Notes: a model not told the origin generated them from the sequence alone. Shown: positions 1 through 9,041, numbered from the stretch's first letter. The stretch is 64,000 bases of DNA from Phycisphaera sp. (GCA_025916675.1 CP098402.1:2847205-2911204); one strand, 5' to 3'. Translations and numbers: made by a program.

Positions 1-1586
1 AAGTCGCGGCGGTTGAGGATGTCGGCCAGCACGGACCAGTCGATCTGACGCACCTGCAGGTTGATGCCAACCCGCGCGAGTTCGTCCTTGATGAAGTTGA
101 CCATCTGTTCAGTGCTTTCGTTCCCCTTTGCAAAGGTGAACTCGAAAGTAAACGGGTTGCCGTCCTCGTCTTCGAGCAGGCCGTCGCCGTCGCGGTCCTG
201 CCAGCCCGCCTCGGCCAGCAAGGCGACCGCTCGGTCGGCATCAACGGGCCAGGCTTCGATATCGGGGTTGGCCTGCGGCGTAGAACTGAGGAACGGCCCG
301 GTTGCCACGCGGGTGACATTCTTGGAAATATCGCGACGGATGCGGTCGCGATCGATGAGCAGGGTCATGGCCTGCCGCACGCGCTTGTCGTGGAATGGCG
401 TGAGCTTACCGCCGTTGCGGGGGCCGCACTGCCAGCCGATGAACGAGTAACCGCCACGCATGTTGAACCACTTGCGGGCCTCGCTGTGCTCGAGGAATCT
501 CGAGTCGGAACGCTGGGCGACGAACTGCTTCGAGTTCGGTCGCATCATGTCACCCTGCCCATTGTTGAAGGCGATCAGCTTCGTCGTGTAGTCCTTAATC
601 ACCGAGATGCGGTAGCTGTCGAGCCTGGGGCGTGGCCCCCAATACTGCTCGTTGCGGACCAGCACGATGTCCTGGCCGGGCGTCCACTGGTTCCCCGGGT
701 CGACCGTGACGAACCGGAAGGGGCCAGAGCCGACCGTCAGGTTGGTGCTCTGGTTGTACCGCGTGGGCGTCTCGACCCACGGCTGGTAGACGTGCTTGGG
801 CAGCACCTTGAATCCGAAGGCCTGATCGAGGTTGTCGAAGCGGGGCTTCTTGAAGGTGAACTCGACCACGCGGCTGGTCGCGGGGTCGCCGATGACCTCG
901 ACCTTCTCAATAGCGTTATACACGCTGCGGAAGCGCTCGGCCTCGATCTGCATATTGAACAGCAGGTCGTGGTACGTCCACCTGACGTCCTCGGCCAGCA
1001 CCGGCTGGCCGTCGCTGTAGCGGGCCTCATCGCGGATCCTGGCTCGCAGCCACATGCCGTTGGGGTCGTACTGCCACGCGTCGGCGAGCCGGCCGCGCAT
1101 CTCGAGGGTCTCCGGGTCGTACCAGCCCAGGCTCTCGCAGATCATGTCGCACACGCGGCGGCCGTACACGTCGGCGTAGGTAAAGGGCGTCAGCTTCGGC
1201 GGCTGCCCCTCGTAGATCTCGTGGAACTCGCCGCCGGTGACGACATCGGGATCGTTGGCCGGGTCGGTCGTGAATCCCCACGGCTCGCTGGTGGTCACCG
1301 CGACGCCCTCGCGGGCCCAATCCGTGCTGGCGCGGGTGGTGGCTGGCTGCTGGCCCGGACCGCCCGAGGGCGTGGTGCCGGGCTGCTGGGTCACGACCAC
1401 GGGCCGCCTGAGAATCTGCTCTTCGAGGCGGACGATCTGCTGCTCGAGATCCCCAAGGCGGGCATTGGCCTCCTGGGTCTTGCCCCAGCGGCGGTCGTCC
1501 TGGTAGATCGAGATCCACACGCTGACGAACAGCCCCAGGATCAGGGCGATGATGATCATGTCTTTCAGACCGAAGTTATTCTGCAT
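1..1586 (-). CDS. Membrane-anchored peptide ABC-transporter substrate-binding protein (SBP_bac_5), 3' end outside window
   Basis: The frame reads from ATG at 1586 to the window edge without a stop, giving at least 528 residues. A single hydrophobic segment (about residues 8-25) without a cleavage site anchors the protein. A short heptad-like stretch (about 40-60, LGDLEQQIVRLEEQI) and a Pro/Thr/Gln-rich linker follow. From about residue 120 the sequence is typical of family-5 oligopeptide-binding proteins (GRLADAWQYDP, YSDGQPVLAEDVRWTY, FPKKPRFDN-like segment, HDKRVRQAMTLLIDRD). Such proteins capture peptides outside the membrane for an ABC importer; no permease gene is visible here. A GAGG element lies 8-10 bases before the start. 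The membrane anchor replaces the usual cleaved signal or lipobox. Confidence 0.85.
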   Translation of the reverse strand, partial: MQNNFGLKDMIIIALILGLFVSVWISIYQDDRRWGKTQEANARLGDLEQQIVRLEEQILRRPVVVTQQPGTTPSGGPGQQPATTRASTDWAREGVAVTTSEPWGFTTDPANDPDVVTGGEFHEIYEGQPPKLTPFTYADVYGRRVCDMICESLGWYDPETLEMRGRLADAWQYDPNGMWLRARIRDEARYSDGQPVLAEDVRWTYHDLLFNMQIEAERFRSVYNAIEKVEVIGDPATSRVVEFTFKKPRFDNLDQAFGFKVLPKHVYQPWVETPTRYNQSTNLTVGSGPFRFVTVDPGNQWTPGQDIVLVRNEQYWGPRPRLDSYRISVIKDYTTKLIAFNNGQGDMMRPNSKQFVAQRSDSRFLEHSEARKWFNMRGGYSFIGWQCGPRNGGKLTPFHDKRVRQAMTLLIDRDRIRRDISKNVTRVATGPFLSSTPQANPDIEAWPVDADRAVALLAEAGWQDRDGDGLLEDEDGNPFTFEFTFAKGNESTEQMVNFIKDELARVGINLQVRQIDWSVLADILNRRD

Positions 1587-1794
1587 GGCGCAACCTCGCG
1601 GCGGGCGTGTTCGGCTCTCGATGGGCGCAACATTGCAGCAGGGCCACCAGCACCCGCGATAGTGTAGCGTGCGGGCCTAAAGAAGCCGTGGGTGCCTTGA
1701 GGGGTTGAGACTCGGGGAGTACCCAAACATCACGGGCCCGCGCGCAACAAGAGATGCGCCGGGCCCGGCTTGGGAATCTGGTTGGATCGACCGA

Positions 1795-2025
1795 TCAGGC
1801 GGCGCGGGGGCCGTCGTCGTCGTCGAGATCGAAGCGATCGATCAGGTCGCGGAGGTTGTCGAGCCGGCGCTGGGCGTGGAACAGGGCGCTTTGCACCTGC
1901 TCGGCGGCATCACTGGAGCCACCCAGATTGAGCCGGAGGGACCCAGCCTGAACCGGGGGCGCCTCCGCGGGCGTTGCGGTCGGGGTAGGGTCGTTGGTTG
2001 TTTGGGTTTCGGTGATCGTAAGCAT
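1795..2025 (-). CDS. Small hypothetical protein
   Basis: A 76-residue frame starts at ATG 2025. The first 35 residues are rich in Thr, Pro and Ala. They are followed by an amphipathic stretch with a DAAEQVQSALFHAQRRLDNL segment that should form a helix, then an acidic DLDDDDGP tail. No family is recognised and no Shine-Dalgarno element stands out. It lies between the substrate-binding protein and plsY on the same strand, with about 120-200 bases on either side. It is kept as a gene because codon use suits this genome and the gap would otherwise be empty. Confidence 0.45.
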   Translation of the reverse strand: MLTITETQTTNDPTPTATPAEAPPVQAGSLRLNLGGSSDAAEQVQSALFHAQRRLDNLRDLIDRFDLDDDDGPRAA

Positions 2026-2146
2026 TGCTATGTCATCGACTTAGCGATGTTCTAGCTTTGCGCACTTGGCCGTCTGTTCGCGCCCGAAACGGGTTATGCA
2101 CCGGCCTAGCCGCTACGGCCCGCGCGGATTCGCATATCGGATGGCG

Positions 2147-2827
2147 TTACTGGGCCTTGGCGGCGGCCTTCTCGGCCTTCGACCTGATCTTGGGCTCGGT
2201 ACCCGCGAGGATGCGCCGGAGGTTGCCCGCGTGGCGGGCCACCACGAGCAAGGCCAGCAGCCCGGACATGGCCAGCATGGGAACGGCCGAATTCGAGAGG
2301 TGACCCTCGATCGTTATCGGGAGCAACGCCGCCCAGAGCGGCACGCTGACGGCGGCGCAGACCGAGGCCAGGCCGACGTAGCGGGAGAGCTTCAGCACAA
2401 CGAGCCACACCAGCAGCCCGCCGACCACCGCGAGGGTGAGCACCCAGAACACGCCCAGGAGCGCCCCGAGGCCCGTGGCCACGCCCTTTCCGCCCTTGAA
2501 GCCGAGCCAGGGGCTGAACATGTGGCCCAGGACCGTCGCCACGGGGGTCAGCAGCCACACCCAGACGGTGGTGGGCGGGGCGTCGAGGTTGCCCAGAGTG
2601 CCGAGGATGAGCCCCGCGGTGAGCGTCGGCAGCAGGCCCTTGGCGACGTCGAGAGCGAAGCAAAGGTTGCCCGGGCCTCGCCCGACGACCCGCTTGACGT
2701 TGGTGGCCCCGATGTTGCCCGAGCCTTCCTTGAGGATGTTCACGCCCTTGGACCGGGCGATGAGATAGCCAAACGGGATTCCCCCAATGAAATAGGCGGC
2801 TACAGCGAGGATGAGGGCGGTGAGCAC
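2147..2827 (-). CDS. plsY: Glycerol-3-phosphate acyltransferase PlsY
   Basis: PlsY transfers an acyl group from acyl-phosphate to glycerol-3-phosphate in the inner membrane, the first acylation step of phospholipid synthesis. The 226-residue protein has several membrane helices and the family motifs GSGNIGATNVKR near the N-terminus, FKGGKGVATGLG in the middle, and the late SRYVGLASV segment. The C-terminus is a Lys/Ala-rich tail (KAEKAAAKAQ). The start is taken as GTG at 2827, because the family begins just before the first helix (LILAVAAYFIGG) and no in-frame ATG precedes it until well into the neighbouring divergent gene. There is no clear ribosome-binding site, so the exact start is uncertain. 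The divergent dockerin gene begins about 100 bases away. Confidence 0.9.
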   Translation of the reverse strand: MLTALILAVAAYFIGGIPFGYLIARSKGVNILKEGSGNIGATNVKRVVGRGPGNLCFALDVAKGLLPTLTAGLILGTLGNLDAPPTTVWVWLLTPVATVLGHMFSPWLGFKGGKGVATGLGALLGVFWVLTLAVVGGLLVWLVVLKLSRYVGLASVCAAVSVPLWAALLPITIEGHLSNSAVPMLAMSGLLALLVVARHAGNLRRILAGTEPKIRSKAEKAAAKAQ

Positions 2828-2864
2828 TGGACGAGGATATGGGGGCGGTTTGGGGCAAGTAGCG

Positions 2865-2893
2865 TTGGCGAATGGGCCGGCTTGGGGTAGGCT
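2865..2893 (+). promoter_or_regulatory. Possible sigma-70-type promoter for the 2928 dockerin gene
   Basis: TTGGCG at 2865 and TAGGCT at 2888 are separated by 17 bases, about 35 bases before the ATG. The spacing is ideal but neither hexamer is a strong match, so this is a weak prediction. A clear ribosome-binding site (AAAGGGAGAG) follows, just before 2928. Confidence 0.25.
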
Positions 2894-2927
2894 GTAGGGG
2901 TACGACTTCTCAAAGGGAGAGCAAGAG

Positions 2928-3614
2928 ATGAACGCACGGATTGGTATCACGGCGGTTCTTGGGCTGGGCTGCGTGGCGATGGCCCAGGAGTCGGTCTCGA
3001 TCGACCTGGCCGGCGTGGAGTTGGAGGATGGGGGCAGCGTCTCGCGCGACAGCGCTCCCGACACGATCTCGCCGGCCAACCGGTACCGCTACGAGGTCTC
3101 TGGGATGGTCCAGGGCAGCGGCATCGTGCTGGGCTCGCTGTTCCCAGACCCGACGCCGCTGGCGGACGCGCTCGAGTCGCTCTCGCCCGGCTCGTCGGAC
3201 TTTTTGACCGGCGAGGTCGAGAACCCCGATGGCACGCACCCGTTCCAGGTGCTGGGTGAGACCATCGAGGGCGAGGAGACGCTGGTGGGCATCACCGTAC
3301 GCTTCTCGGCGACCTTCGACGCGGGCATCGGGGCCGATGACGTGGCGTTCTTCAACGTCACCGACATCGTCCTCTCGCCCAGCTTCCTGGTGGGCTCGCT
3401 GCGCTTCACCGAGGGCGCGGCGCTGATCGAGCGCATCGAGGACGTGTGCCGGGCCGATCTGGATGGCGATGGCGAGCTGACATTGTTCGACTTCCTCGCG
3501 TTCCAGAACGCATTCGACATGGGCGACCTGATCGCCGACTTCGACGGCGACGGCGAGCTGACGTTGTTCGACTTCCTGGCGTTCCAGAACGCGTTCGCGG
3601 CGGGGTGTGCGTAA
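2928..3614 (+). CDS. Secreted GC-type dockerin-domain protein
   Basis: The 228-residue protein has a short signal peptide (residues 1-20, cleavage after MAQ or a nearby Ala). A roughly 150-residue beta-rich region of unrecognised family follows. The last ~55 residues are a two-repeat dockerin-like module: each repeat has DxDGDGELTLFDFLAFQNAF and the protein ends with a Gly-Cys-Ala. The Asp-rich loops should bind calcium. In planctomycetes this C-terminal module is attached to many secreted proteins, but its binding partner is not known to me. A strong Shine-Dalgarno (GGGAGAG) precedes the ATG. A second dockerin gene follows 197 bases downstream on the same strand. Confidence 0.85.
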   Translation: MNARIGITAVLGLGCVAMAQESVSIDLAGVELEDGGSVSRDSAPDTISPANRYRYEVSGMVQGSGIVLGSLFPDPTPLADALESLSPGSSDFLTGEVENPDGTHPFQVLGETIEGEETLVGITVRFSATFDAGIGADDVAFFNVTDIVLSPSFLVGSLRFTEGAALIERIEDVCRADLDGDGELTLFDFLAFQNAFDMGDLIADFDGDGELTLFDFLAFQNAFAAGCA

Positions 3615-3811
3615 CGACGGGGATTGAGCACGCCGTTGTGGAACAGAGGCCAATCAGGTTCATTGATTGGGTCGGGTCGTGTTCGCGACATCGCCCTGTT
3701 CACGGTCATGACGGCCTTCGCAGGGATAACACCTAAACCAATAACTGGCTTGTTGCAGTATCATTGAAGATGCGGGAAGGGCGCGCACACGGAGAAAGGA
3801 AGGGGCAAAAG

Positions 3812-6136
3812 ATGGGTTACGCGGCACGGGCGTGCTGGAGGCAGAGAGGATTTCTGGCAGCGGTCTTGGGGGGTCTGCTGCTGCCCGGCACCGCCCTGGC
3901 GGACTGCGGCCAGTTCCCCGAGCGTGTACTCGTGACCGTTGGGAGTGCCCCCCGGTCCGTGGCGATCGGCGATCTTGATGGTGATGGCGATCGCGACTTG
4001 GCCGTCGCGAACTCGGGCACCGACGACGTATCGGTCTTGCTGGGCAACGGCGACGGGACGTTCGCACCGGAGGTCCGGTACGCTGCGGGCGAGAGACCCA
4101 CCGCGATTGCGATTGGCGACTTCGATAACGATGGCAATGGCGACCTTGCCGTTGCCAACGTCTTCAGCATCGAAGTCTTGATCTTGCTGGGCAACGGCGA
4201 TGGGACGTTCGCACCAGCGCTCCGCTACGGCACTATCGGCAGGCCGAGTTCACTCGCGATTGCGGACCTCGATGGGAACGGCACCGACGATCTCGCGTTG
4301 ACGATCTCCAGCATCGACAACGTTCTGATCCTGCTGGGCAATGGCGATGGGACGTTCGCCGCTCCGCTCAGGCTGCTGGTCGGCAACGACCCCATTTCCA
4401 TCTCGATCGGCGACCTGGATAACGATGGCGATGCCGACCTCGCCGTCGCGTACAACCGCGACGACTTCGTTTCGATTGTGCTAGGCAACGGCGATGGGAC
4501 GTTCGAGCGCGAAGTCCGCTACGACACGGGCACTCGTCCCGAGTCCGTTTCGATCGGCGACCTTGACGGCGATGGCGATGCCGATCTGGCTGTCGCGAAT
4601 CCTGGAAGCGATGACGTTTCGATCCTGCTGGGCAATGGCGATGGGACGTTTGTCGTGGGGGACCGCTACCACGCGGGAGATGCCCCCGCGTCTGTGCTGA
4701 TCGGCGATCTCGATGATGATGGCGCTGCCGATCTGGTCACGGCAAACGCGGGCAGCGATGACGTTTCGATCCTGCTTGGCAACGGCGATGGGACGTTCGC
4801 CGATCAGGTTCGATACGTGACGGGCAATTCACCCATCTTCGTGGCGATCGGCGACCTCGACGGCGATGACGATGCGGACCTCGTCGTGGCGAATCGTGTC
4901 AGCAGCGGCGTTTCCGTCCTGTTCGCCAACGGCGACGGCACCTTCCCAACCGATCGCCGCTACGGCGCGGGCGACCGCCCCTATTCGGTTGCGGTCGGCG
5001 ATTTTGATGGCGATGGAATCGTGGACCTGGTCGTGGCGAACGCGGATAGCGACGATGCCTCGGTCTTGCTCGGCACTGGCCCGGGGACGTTCGCCCACGA
5101 GGTTCGGTATGGCGTGGGCGGCATTCCGCACGCTGTTGCCGTGGGAGATCTCGATGGCGATGGCAATAGCGATCTGGTCTTCGCCAATACGGGCAGCGAT
5201 GACGCCTCCGTTCTGCTGGGCAACGGCGACGGGGCGTTCGCACGCGAGGTCCGTTATGTTGTAGGGGCACGGCCCCAGTCCGTGGCGATCGGTGATTTTG
5301 ATGGCGACGGCGACAATGACCTTGCGGTGGCGAACGCGGGCACTGCCGATGTCTCGATCCTGCTCGGCAATGGCGACGGAACGTTCGCAACCCAGGTTAC
5401 TTACAGAACGGGCGTCAGCCCCTGGTCCGTTGCGATCTCGGACCTGGATGGGGACGGCAATCTCGACCTGGCTTTGGCGAACGCGGGCAGCGACAGCGCC
5501 TCGGTGCTGCTGGGCAACGGTGACGGGACGTTCGCGCGTGAGGCCCGCTTCAGCGCGGGCGATCTTGCCCAATCCATCGCGATCGGAGACTTCGATGGCG
5601 ACGGCGATGCCGATCTGGCCCTGGCGAACGCGAGCAGCGACGATGTCTCGATCCTGCTGAACAACGGCAACGGGAGGTTCCCATCGGGGGCCCGCTACGA
5701 CGTGGGCGACCTTCCCCAGTCGATTGCGATCGGTGATCTGGATGAAGACGGGGTTCTCGACCTCGCCGTGGCGAATGTTTCTGGCCAGAGCATTTCCATC
5801 CTGTTTGGCAACGGCGACGGGACATTCGCATCCGCGGTGCGCTACGACACGCCCAACGGTCCCCAATCCGTTGCGATCGGGGACTTCGATGGCGACGGCG
5901 ATCGCGACCTTGCCGTGGCCAACAGCGGCGTCCGTGGCGTTTCGATCCTGTTCAACCAGTGTGGCGATTGCCGCCCGGACCTCGACGGCGACGGCGTGCT
6001 GACCATCTTCGATTTCCTACTGTTCTTCAACGCCTTTGACGCCGGCGACCCCATCGCCGACTTCGATGGCGATGGGGAACTGACGCTCTTCGACTTCCTG
6101 GCCTTCCAGAACGCGTTTGACGTTGGGTGCGAGTAA
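3812..6136 (+). CDS. FG-GAP/VCBS-repeat secreted protein with GC-type dockerin
   Basis: The 774-residue protein starts at the second in-frame ATG (3812), which has GGAGAAAGGAAGGGG upstream and begins a clean signal peptide ending GTALA-DC. The body is fourteen tandem units of 49 residues. Each contains a calcium-loop motif (GDLDGDGDxDLAVAN) followed by LLGNGDGTF, the FG-GAP/VCBS signature expected to fold as beta-propeller blades. The last ~55 residues are a GC-type dockerin pair like that of the upstream gene. The repeats hint at an extracellular binding or scaffold role, but no catalytic motif is visible. The stop overlaps the possible early start region of the acyltransferase gene that follows. 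Confidence 0.88.
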   Translation: MGYAARACWRQRGFLAAVLGGLLLPGTALADCGQFPERVLVTVGSAPRSVAIGDLDGDGDRDLAVANSGTDDVSVLLGNGDGTFAPEVRYAAGERPTAIAIGDFDNDGNGDLAVANVFSIEVLILLGNGDGTFAPALRYGTIGRPSSLAIADLDGNGTDDLALTISSIDNVLILLGNGDGTFAAPLRLLVGNDPISISIGDLDNDGDADLAVAYNRDDFVSIVLGNGDGTFEREVRYDTGTRPESVSIGDLDGDGDADLAVANPGSDDVSILLGNGDGTFVVGDRYHAGDAPASVLIGDLDDDGAADLVTANAGSDDVSILLGNGDGTFADQVRYVTGNSPIFVAIGDLDGDDDADLVVANRVSSGVSVLFANGDGTFPTDRRYGAGDRPYSVAVGDFDGDGIVDLVVANADSDDASVLLGTGPGTFAHEVRYGVGGIPHAVAVGDLDGDGNSDLVFANTGSDDASVLLGNGDGAFAREVRYVVGARPQSVAIGDFDGDGDNDLAVANAGTADVSILLGNGDGTFATQVTYRTGVSPWSVAISDLDGDGNLDLALANAGSDSASVLLGNGDGTFAREARFSAGDLAQSIAIGDFDGDGDADLALANASSDDVSILLNNGNGRFPSGARYDVGDLPQSIAIGDLDEDGVLDLAVANVSGQSISILFGNGDGTFASAVRYDTPNGPQSVAIGDFDGDGDRDLAVANSGVRGVSILFNQCGDCRPDLDGDGVLTIFDFLLFFNAFDAGDPIADFDGDGELTLFDFLAFQNAFDVGCE
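3941..5959 (+). repeat. Fourteen tandem 147-bp coding repeats (FG-GAP units)
   Basis: Within the preceding gene the segment encoding LGNGDGTF recurs every 147 bases (for example at about 4041 and 4188). Synonymous positions differ between copies, so this is an old or recombining protein repeat rather than a recent DNA expansion. Units 7, 8 and 12 depart most from the consensus (ANGDGTF, GTGPGTF, NNGNGRF). The final unit lacks the terminal strand and runs into the dockerin. Confidence 0.85.
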
Positions 6137-6152
6137 TGCCGATAGTCTCGGC

Positions 6153-6773
6153 GTGAGCGGTTCACTCGTTCTTGTTGGCGGCGGCGGGCACGCGAAGGTC
6201 GTGGCTGATGCCGCCCGCGCGGCGGGTTTCAACGTGGCGGGGTTTGTCGATGACGATCCCGAGGCGAAGGTGCCGGCACTGGAGTGGCTCGGCGGGCTCG
6301 ATCGAGCGCGCGAGCCCTGGATTGTTTGCATCGGTGATGTTGGCACGCGGATGCGGGTTCTTGGCTCGCTGCATGGCCAGGCGGCGATGGTGTTGCATCC
6401 CGCCGCGATCCTGAGCGAGCGCGTGGAGATCGGGCTGGGGGCGTTCGTTGGCCCCGGAGCGGTGGTGAACGCCGACGCGGTTGTGGAAGACCACGCGATC
6501 GTGAACAGCGCGGCCGTCGTCGAGCACGATGCGCGGGTGGGGCGTGGGAGCCATGTCGCGCCCGGGGCCGTGTTGTGCGGCAACGTGGATGTTGGCGTGG
6601 GGTGCCTGATCGGTGCGGGCGCGGTGGTGCTGCCGGGCGTTGGGGTTGGCGATGGCGCGATCGTGGGCGCGGGGGCCGTGGTTACCGGGGCGGTGCCGCC
6701 TCGGACGCGGGCGGTTGGGGTGCCGGCGCGGCTGCTGGACGCTCGAGGTGCCCGCGGAGTACGGCACCTATAG
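6153..6773 (+). CDS. NeuD/PglB-family sugar O- or N-acyltransferase
   Basis: The N-terminal ~80 residues form a nucleotide-binding-like fold with the family start LVLVGGGGHAKVVADAA. The rest is a left-handed beta-helix made of hexapeptide repeats (VEIGLGAFVGPGAVV, ARVGRGSHVAPGAV, VGVGCLIGAGAVVLPGVGV) with the active-site segment NSAAVVEHD. Such enzymes acetylate sugars for surface polysaccharides. The start is probably GTG at 6153 (206 residues). A longer TTG start at 6117 would overlap the upstream dockerin gene and has no ribosome-binding site. The 3' end overlaps the convergent glycosyltransferase gene by 92 bases. Both probably act in surface glycan synthesis. Confidence 0.85.
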   Translation: MSGSLVLVGGGGHAKVVADAARAAGFNVAGFVDDDPEAKVPALEWLGGLDRAREPWIVCIGDVGTRMRVLGSLHGQAAMVLHPAAILSERVEIGLGAFVGPGAVVNADAVVEDHAIVNSAAVVEHDARVGRGSHVAPGAVLCGNVDVGVGCLIGAGAVVLPGVGVGDGAIVGAGAVVTGAVPPRTRAVGVPARLLDARGARGVRHL

Positions 6774-7917
6774 CGGCCTCGAAGCGGTCTTCGCTGAAGC
6801 GTTGGGCGTTCTCGACACAATCGCTTGAATCGCATGCGATCGCGCGATTGGCGGCTTCGGCGAGCGCCTTGGGTGAGCCATCGCACAGAGCGCCGGTGAT
6901 GCCGTCTTGCACGATGTCGAGTGCGCCACCTTCGTTCCTTGCGGCGACGGGGAGGCCGCAGGCCTGGGCCTCGACGGCGGTGATGCCGAAGTCTTCGACC
7001 TGGGGAAAGAGCAGGACGGCGGCGGTGCGCATCTCGTGGCGGAGTTGCTCGTCGGTCAGGCGGCCGGTGAAGGTGACGTTGCTCGGGGCGTTGCGTTCGA
7101 GGTCGGCACGTACGCTGCCATCGCCAACGATGCGGAGTTGTGTTCCGGCGAGCTTGGCGGCTTCGATAGCGGTATCGAAGCGTTTGTAGGGCTCGATGGC
7201 CCCCACCGCCAGCCAGTGGTCGCCGCGGGGTTCGCTGCCCGGGGTAAAGAACGCGGTGCGTGCGGGGGGATGGATGACGGTGGCGTCACGGCCGTAGGCG
7301 TGCTCAATGAGTTTGGCGACGTGTGTGGAGTTGGCGATGAAGGCTGTGGCGTGGGCGGCGGTGGAGCGGTCCCATGCGCGCAGGGGCCTGCCGAAGGCGC
7401 GGAGGCCGAGGCGTTGGAGCGGGCCGTATTGGTCGGCCTGGGACCAGAGGTATCGCGCGGGGCTGTGGCAATAGCAGACGTGCGGCACGCCGGCGGGCGG
7501 GCACAGGCCCTTGATGGCGGCCGAGCTGGTGGAGACGAGCAGGTCGATCGGGCGGCGCTGGTGCATGCCCAGCAGGCGGTAGGTGAGCTGGCCGACGGCG
7601 GCGGGGTAGAGCGGGAGCATCCAGCGACGGGCCCTGAGCGAGCCGGGCAGGTTGCCGAGAGTTGAGACCTGGCGGGGGAGGGCGTCGAGCTCGGGCGTGA
7701 GCGGCTGCCCATCGTCAAACATGGTGAGGATGGCTTCGACGTGGCCGAGGCTCTGGGCGACGCGGGCGATATGGTGGAGCACGCGCTCGCCGCCGCGGAG
7801 GCCGACGAGCCAGTCGTGGGCCAGGACGATGCGCGGGCGATCCCCAGGATTCGCGCGGCTTTCATCATCGGCGGGGGTGCTGGGGTTTACAGTGGTGGAT
7901 GAATCCGCCTGAGGCAT
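6682..7917 (-). CDS. GT4-family glycosyltransferase
   Basis: The GT-B fold is recognisable. The N-terminal Rossmann half begins IVLAHDWLVGLRGGERVL after a Pro/Asp-rich lead. The C-terminal half has VGAIEPYKRFDTAIEAA, the nucleotide-binding IVGDGS and the family-4 E-x7-E motif (EDFGITAVEAQACGLPV). It should transfer a sugar from a nucleotide sugar onto a glycan or lipid acceptor at the cytoplasmic face. The tail is Ala/Pro-rich. The ATG at 7917 is preferred; an upstream TTG at 7947 is in frame. The 5' end overlaps the divergent amidohydrolase start by 19 bases, and the 3' end overlaps the acyltransferase gene. Confidence 0.88.
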   Translation of the reverse strand: MPQADSSTTVNPSTPADDESRANPGDRPRIVLAHDWLVGLRGGERVLHHIARVAQSLGHVEAILTMFDDGQPLTPELDALPRQVSTLGNLPGSLRARRWMLPLYPAAVGQLTYRLLGMHQRRPIDLLVSTSSAAIKGLCPPAGVPHVCYCHSPARYLWSQADQYGPLQRLGLRAFGRPLRAWDRSTAAHATAFIANSTHVAKLIEHAYGRDATVIHPPARTAFFTPGSEPRGDHWLAVGAIEPYKRFDTAIEAAKLAGTQLRIVGDGSVRADLERNAPSNVTFTGRLTDEQLRHEMRTAAVLLFPQVEDFGITAVEAQACGLPVAARNEGGALDIVQDGITGALCDGSPKALAEAANRAIACDSSDCVENAQRFSEDRFEAAIGAVLRGHLERPAAAPAPQPPASEAAPPR

Positions 7918-9020
7918 CCCAGACTGTACATCGCCGGACTCCTGCAAACTTGCTGGGCTTGGACTATCTGGCCGAGGCCGGGCGGTTCGGGCCGCCGGCG
8001 GTGCCGATCATCGACAGCCACGCGCACATCAACGGCGTGAAGGCGGCCCCGGTGTATCGCAAGGCGATGGAGGCTTTCAGCGTGGCGCGGGTGTACTCGC
8101 AGACGCAGATCGCCCAGGCGGCGGCGATGCGGGAGATCTTGGGCGACAGGATCCGGTTCGTGGCGATCCCCGAGTACATGTCCGACGATCGGCGGCGGGC
8201 GATGCGGGAGGGGTTCTTCGAGAACATGCGGCGGTTCCATAGCGAGTTCGGCTCGCGGATGCTGAAGTTCTGGGCGGCACCGCGGCTGCGGGATTTTCTT
8301 GATCCGGTGCAGGACGCGGACATCATCCGAATCGACAGCCCGCTGCGGCGGGAGCTGGCGAGCGAGGCGATGTCGATTGGGTACATGTTCCAGGCGCACA
8401 TCGCCGACCCGGACACGTGGTTTGCCACGAAGTACGCCGACGCGAGCAAGTATGGTGCGAAGGCCGAGCACTACGAGCCGCTGGAGCGGATGGCCGATGA
8501 CTTCCCGGTGCCGTGGCTGGTGGCGCACATGGGCGGGTGGCCCGAAGACTTGGGATTTCTCGATGGGTTGCTGACACGGCATGACAACATCCATCTCGAC
8601 ACATCGGCAACGAAATGGATGGTGCGCGAGCTGAGCAAGCACCCGCGGGACGCGTTCCTGGCATTCCTTGAAAAGTGGCGCGGGCGCATCTTGTTTGGGT
8701 CGGACATCGTGACGCTGGACGACCATTTCGAGGCGAGCGACGACGCGAACAACCGGTTTGGCGCGCATCAGGCGAGTGGTGAGGCCGAGGCGTTCGACTT
8801 GTACGCGAGCCGATATTGGGCGCTGCGGACGATGTTTGAGCGGGAGTATGCTGGGCCGAGCCCGATCGCGGACCCGGACTTGATGATGGTGGAGCCGGAG
8901 AAGTTTGACGCGATGAGTTCGCCGGCGCTCAAGGGGTTTGCGTTACCCGAAGACTTGTTGAGGGTTGTGTATGCGGGGGCGGCGGAGTCGTTGCTCGAGC
9001 GGTGGTGGGCGGAGCACTAG
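7899..9020 (+). CDS. Amidohydrolase-2 family metal-dependent hydrolase
   Basis: The 373-residue TIM-barrel protein has the metal-binding HxH near the N-terminus (IIDSHAHING), a His on a later strand (VAHMGGWPEDLG) and the late Asp in LFGSDIVTLD. These are the hallmarks of the amidohydrolase-2 family (PF04909), whose members are decarboxylases or lactone/amide hydrolases. The substrate cannot be told from the sequence. ATG 7899 is preceded by a GGTGG element but puts the 5' end across the start of the divergent glycosyltransferase. A TTG near 7950 is an alternative. A strong bidirectional hairpin follows the stop. Confidence 0.8.
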   Translation: MNPPEASQTVHRRTPANLLGLDYLAEAGRFGPPAVPIIDSHAHINGVKAAPVYRKAMEAFSVARVYSQTQIAQAAAMREILGDRIRFVAIPEYMSDDRRRAMREGFFENMRRFHSEFGSRMLKFWAAPRLRDFLDPVQDADIIRIDSPLRRELASEAMSIGYMFQAHIADPDTWFATKYADASKYGAKAEHYEPLERMADDFPVPWLVAHMGGWPEDLGFLDGLLTRHDNIHLDTSATKWMVRELSKHPRDAFLAFLEKWRGRILFGSDIVTLDDHFEASDDANNRFGAHQASGEAEAFDLYASRYWALRTMFEREYAGPSPIADPDLMMVEPEKFDAMSSPALKGFALPEDLLRVVYAGAAESLLERWWAEH

Positions 9021-9041
9021 GCGGTCGTTGAATCGTGGATG

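Noticed and set aside
3941-5959. Regular 147-bp repeats as a possible CRISPR array
   Set aside because: Both the repeat and the interval are coding, with no short conserved repeat plus unique spacers, and no cas genes are in the window.
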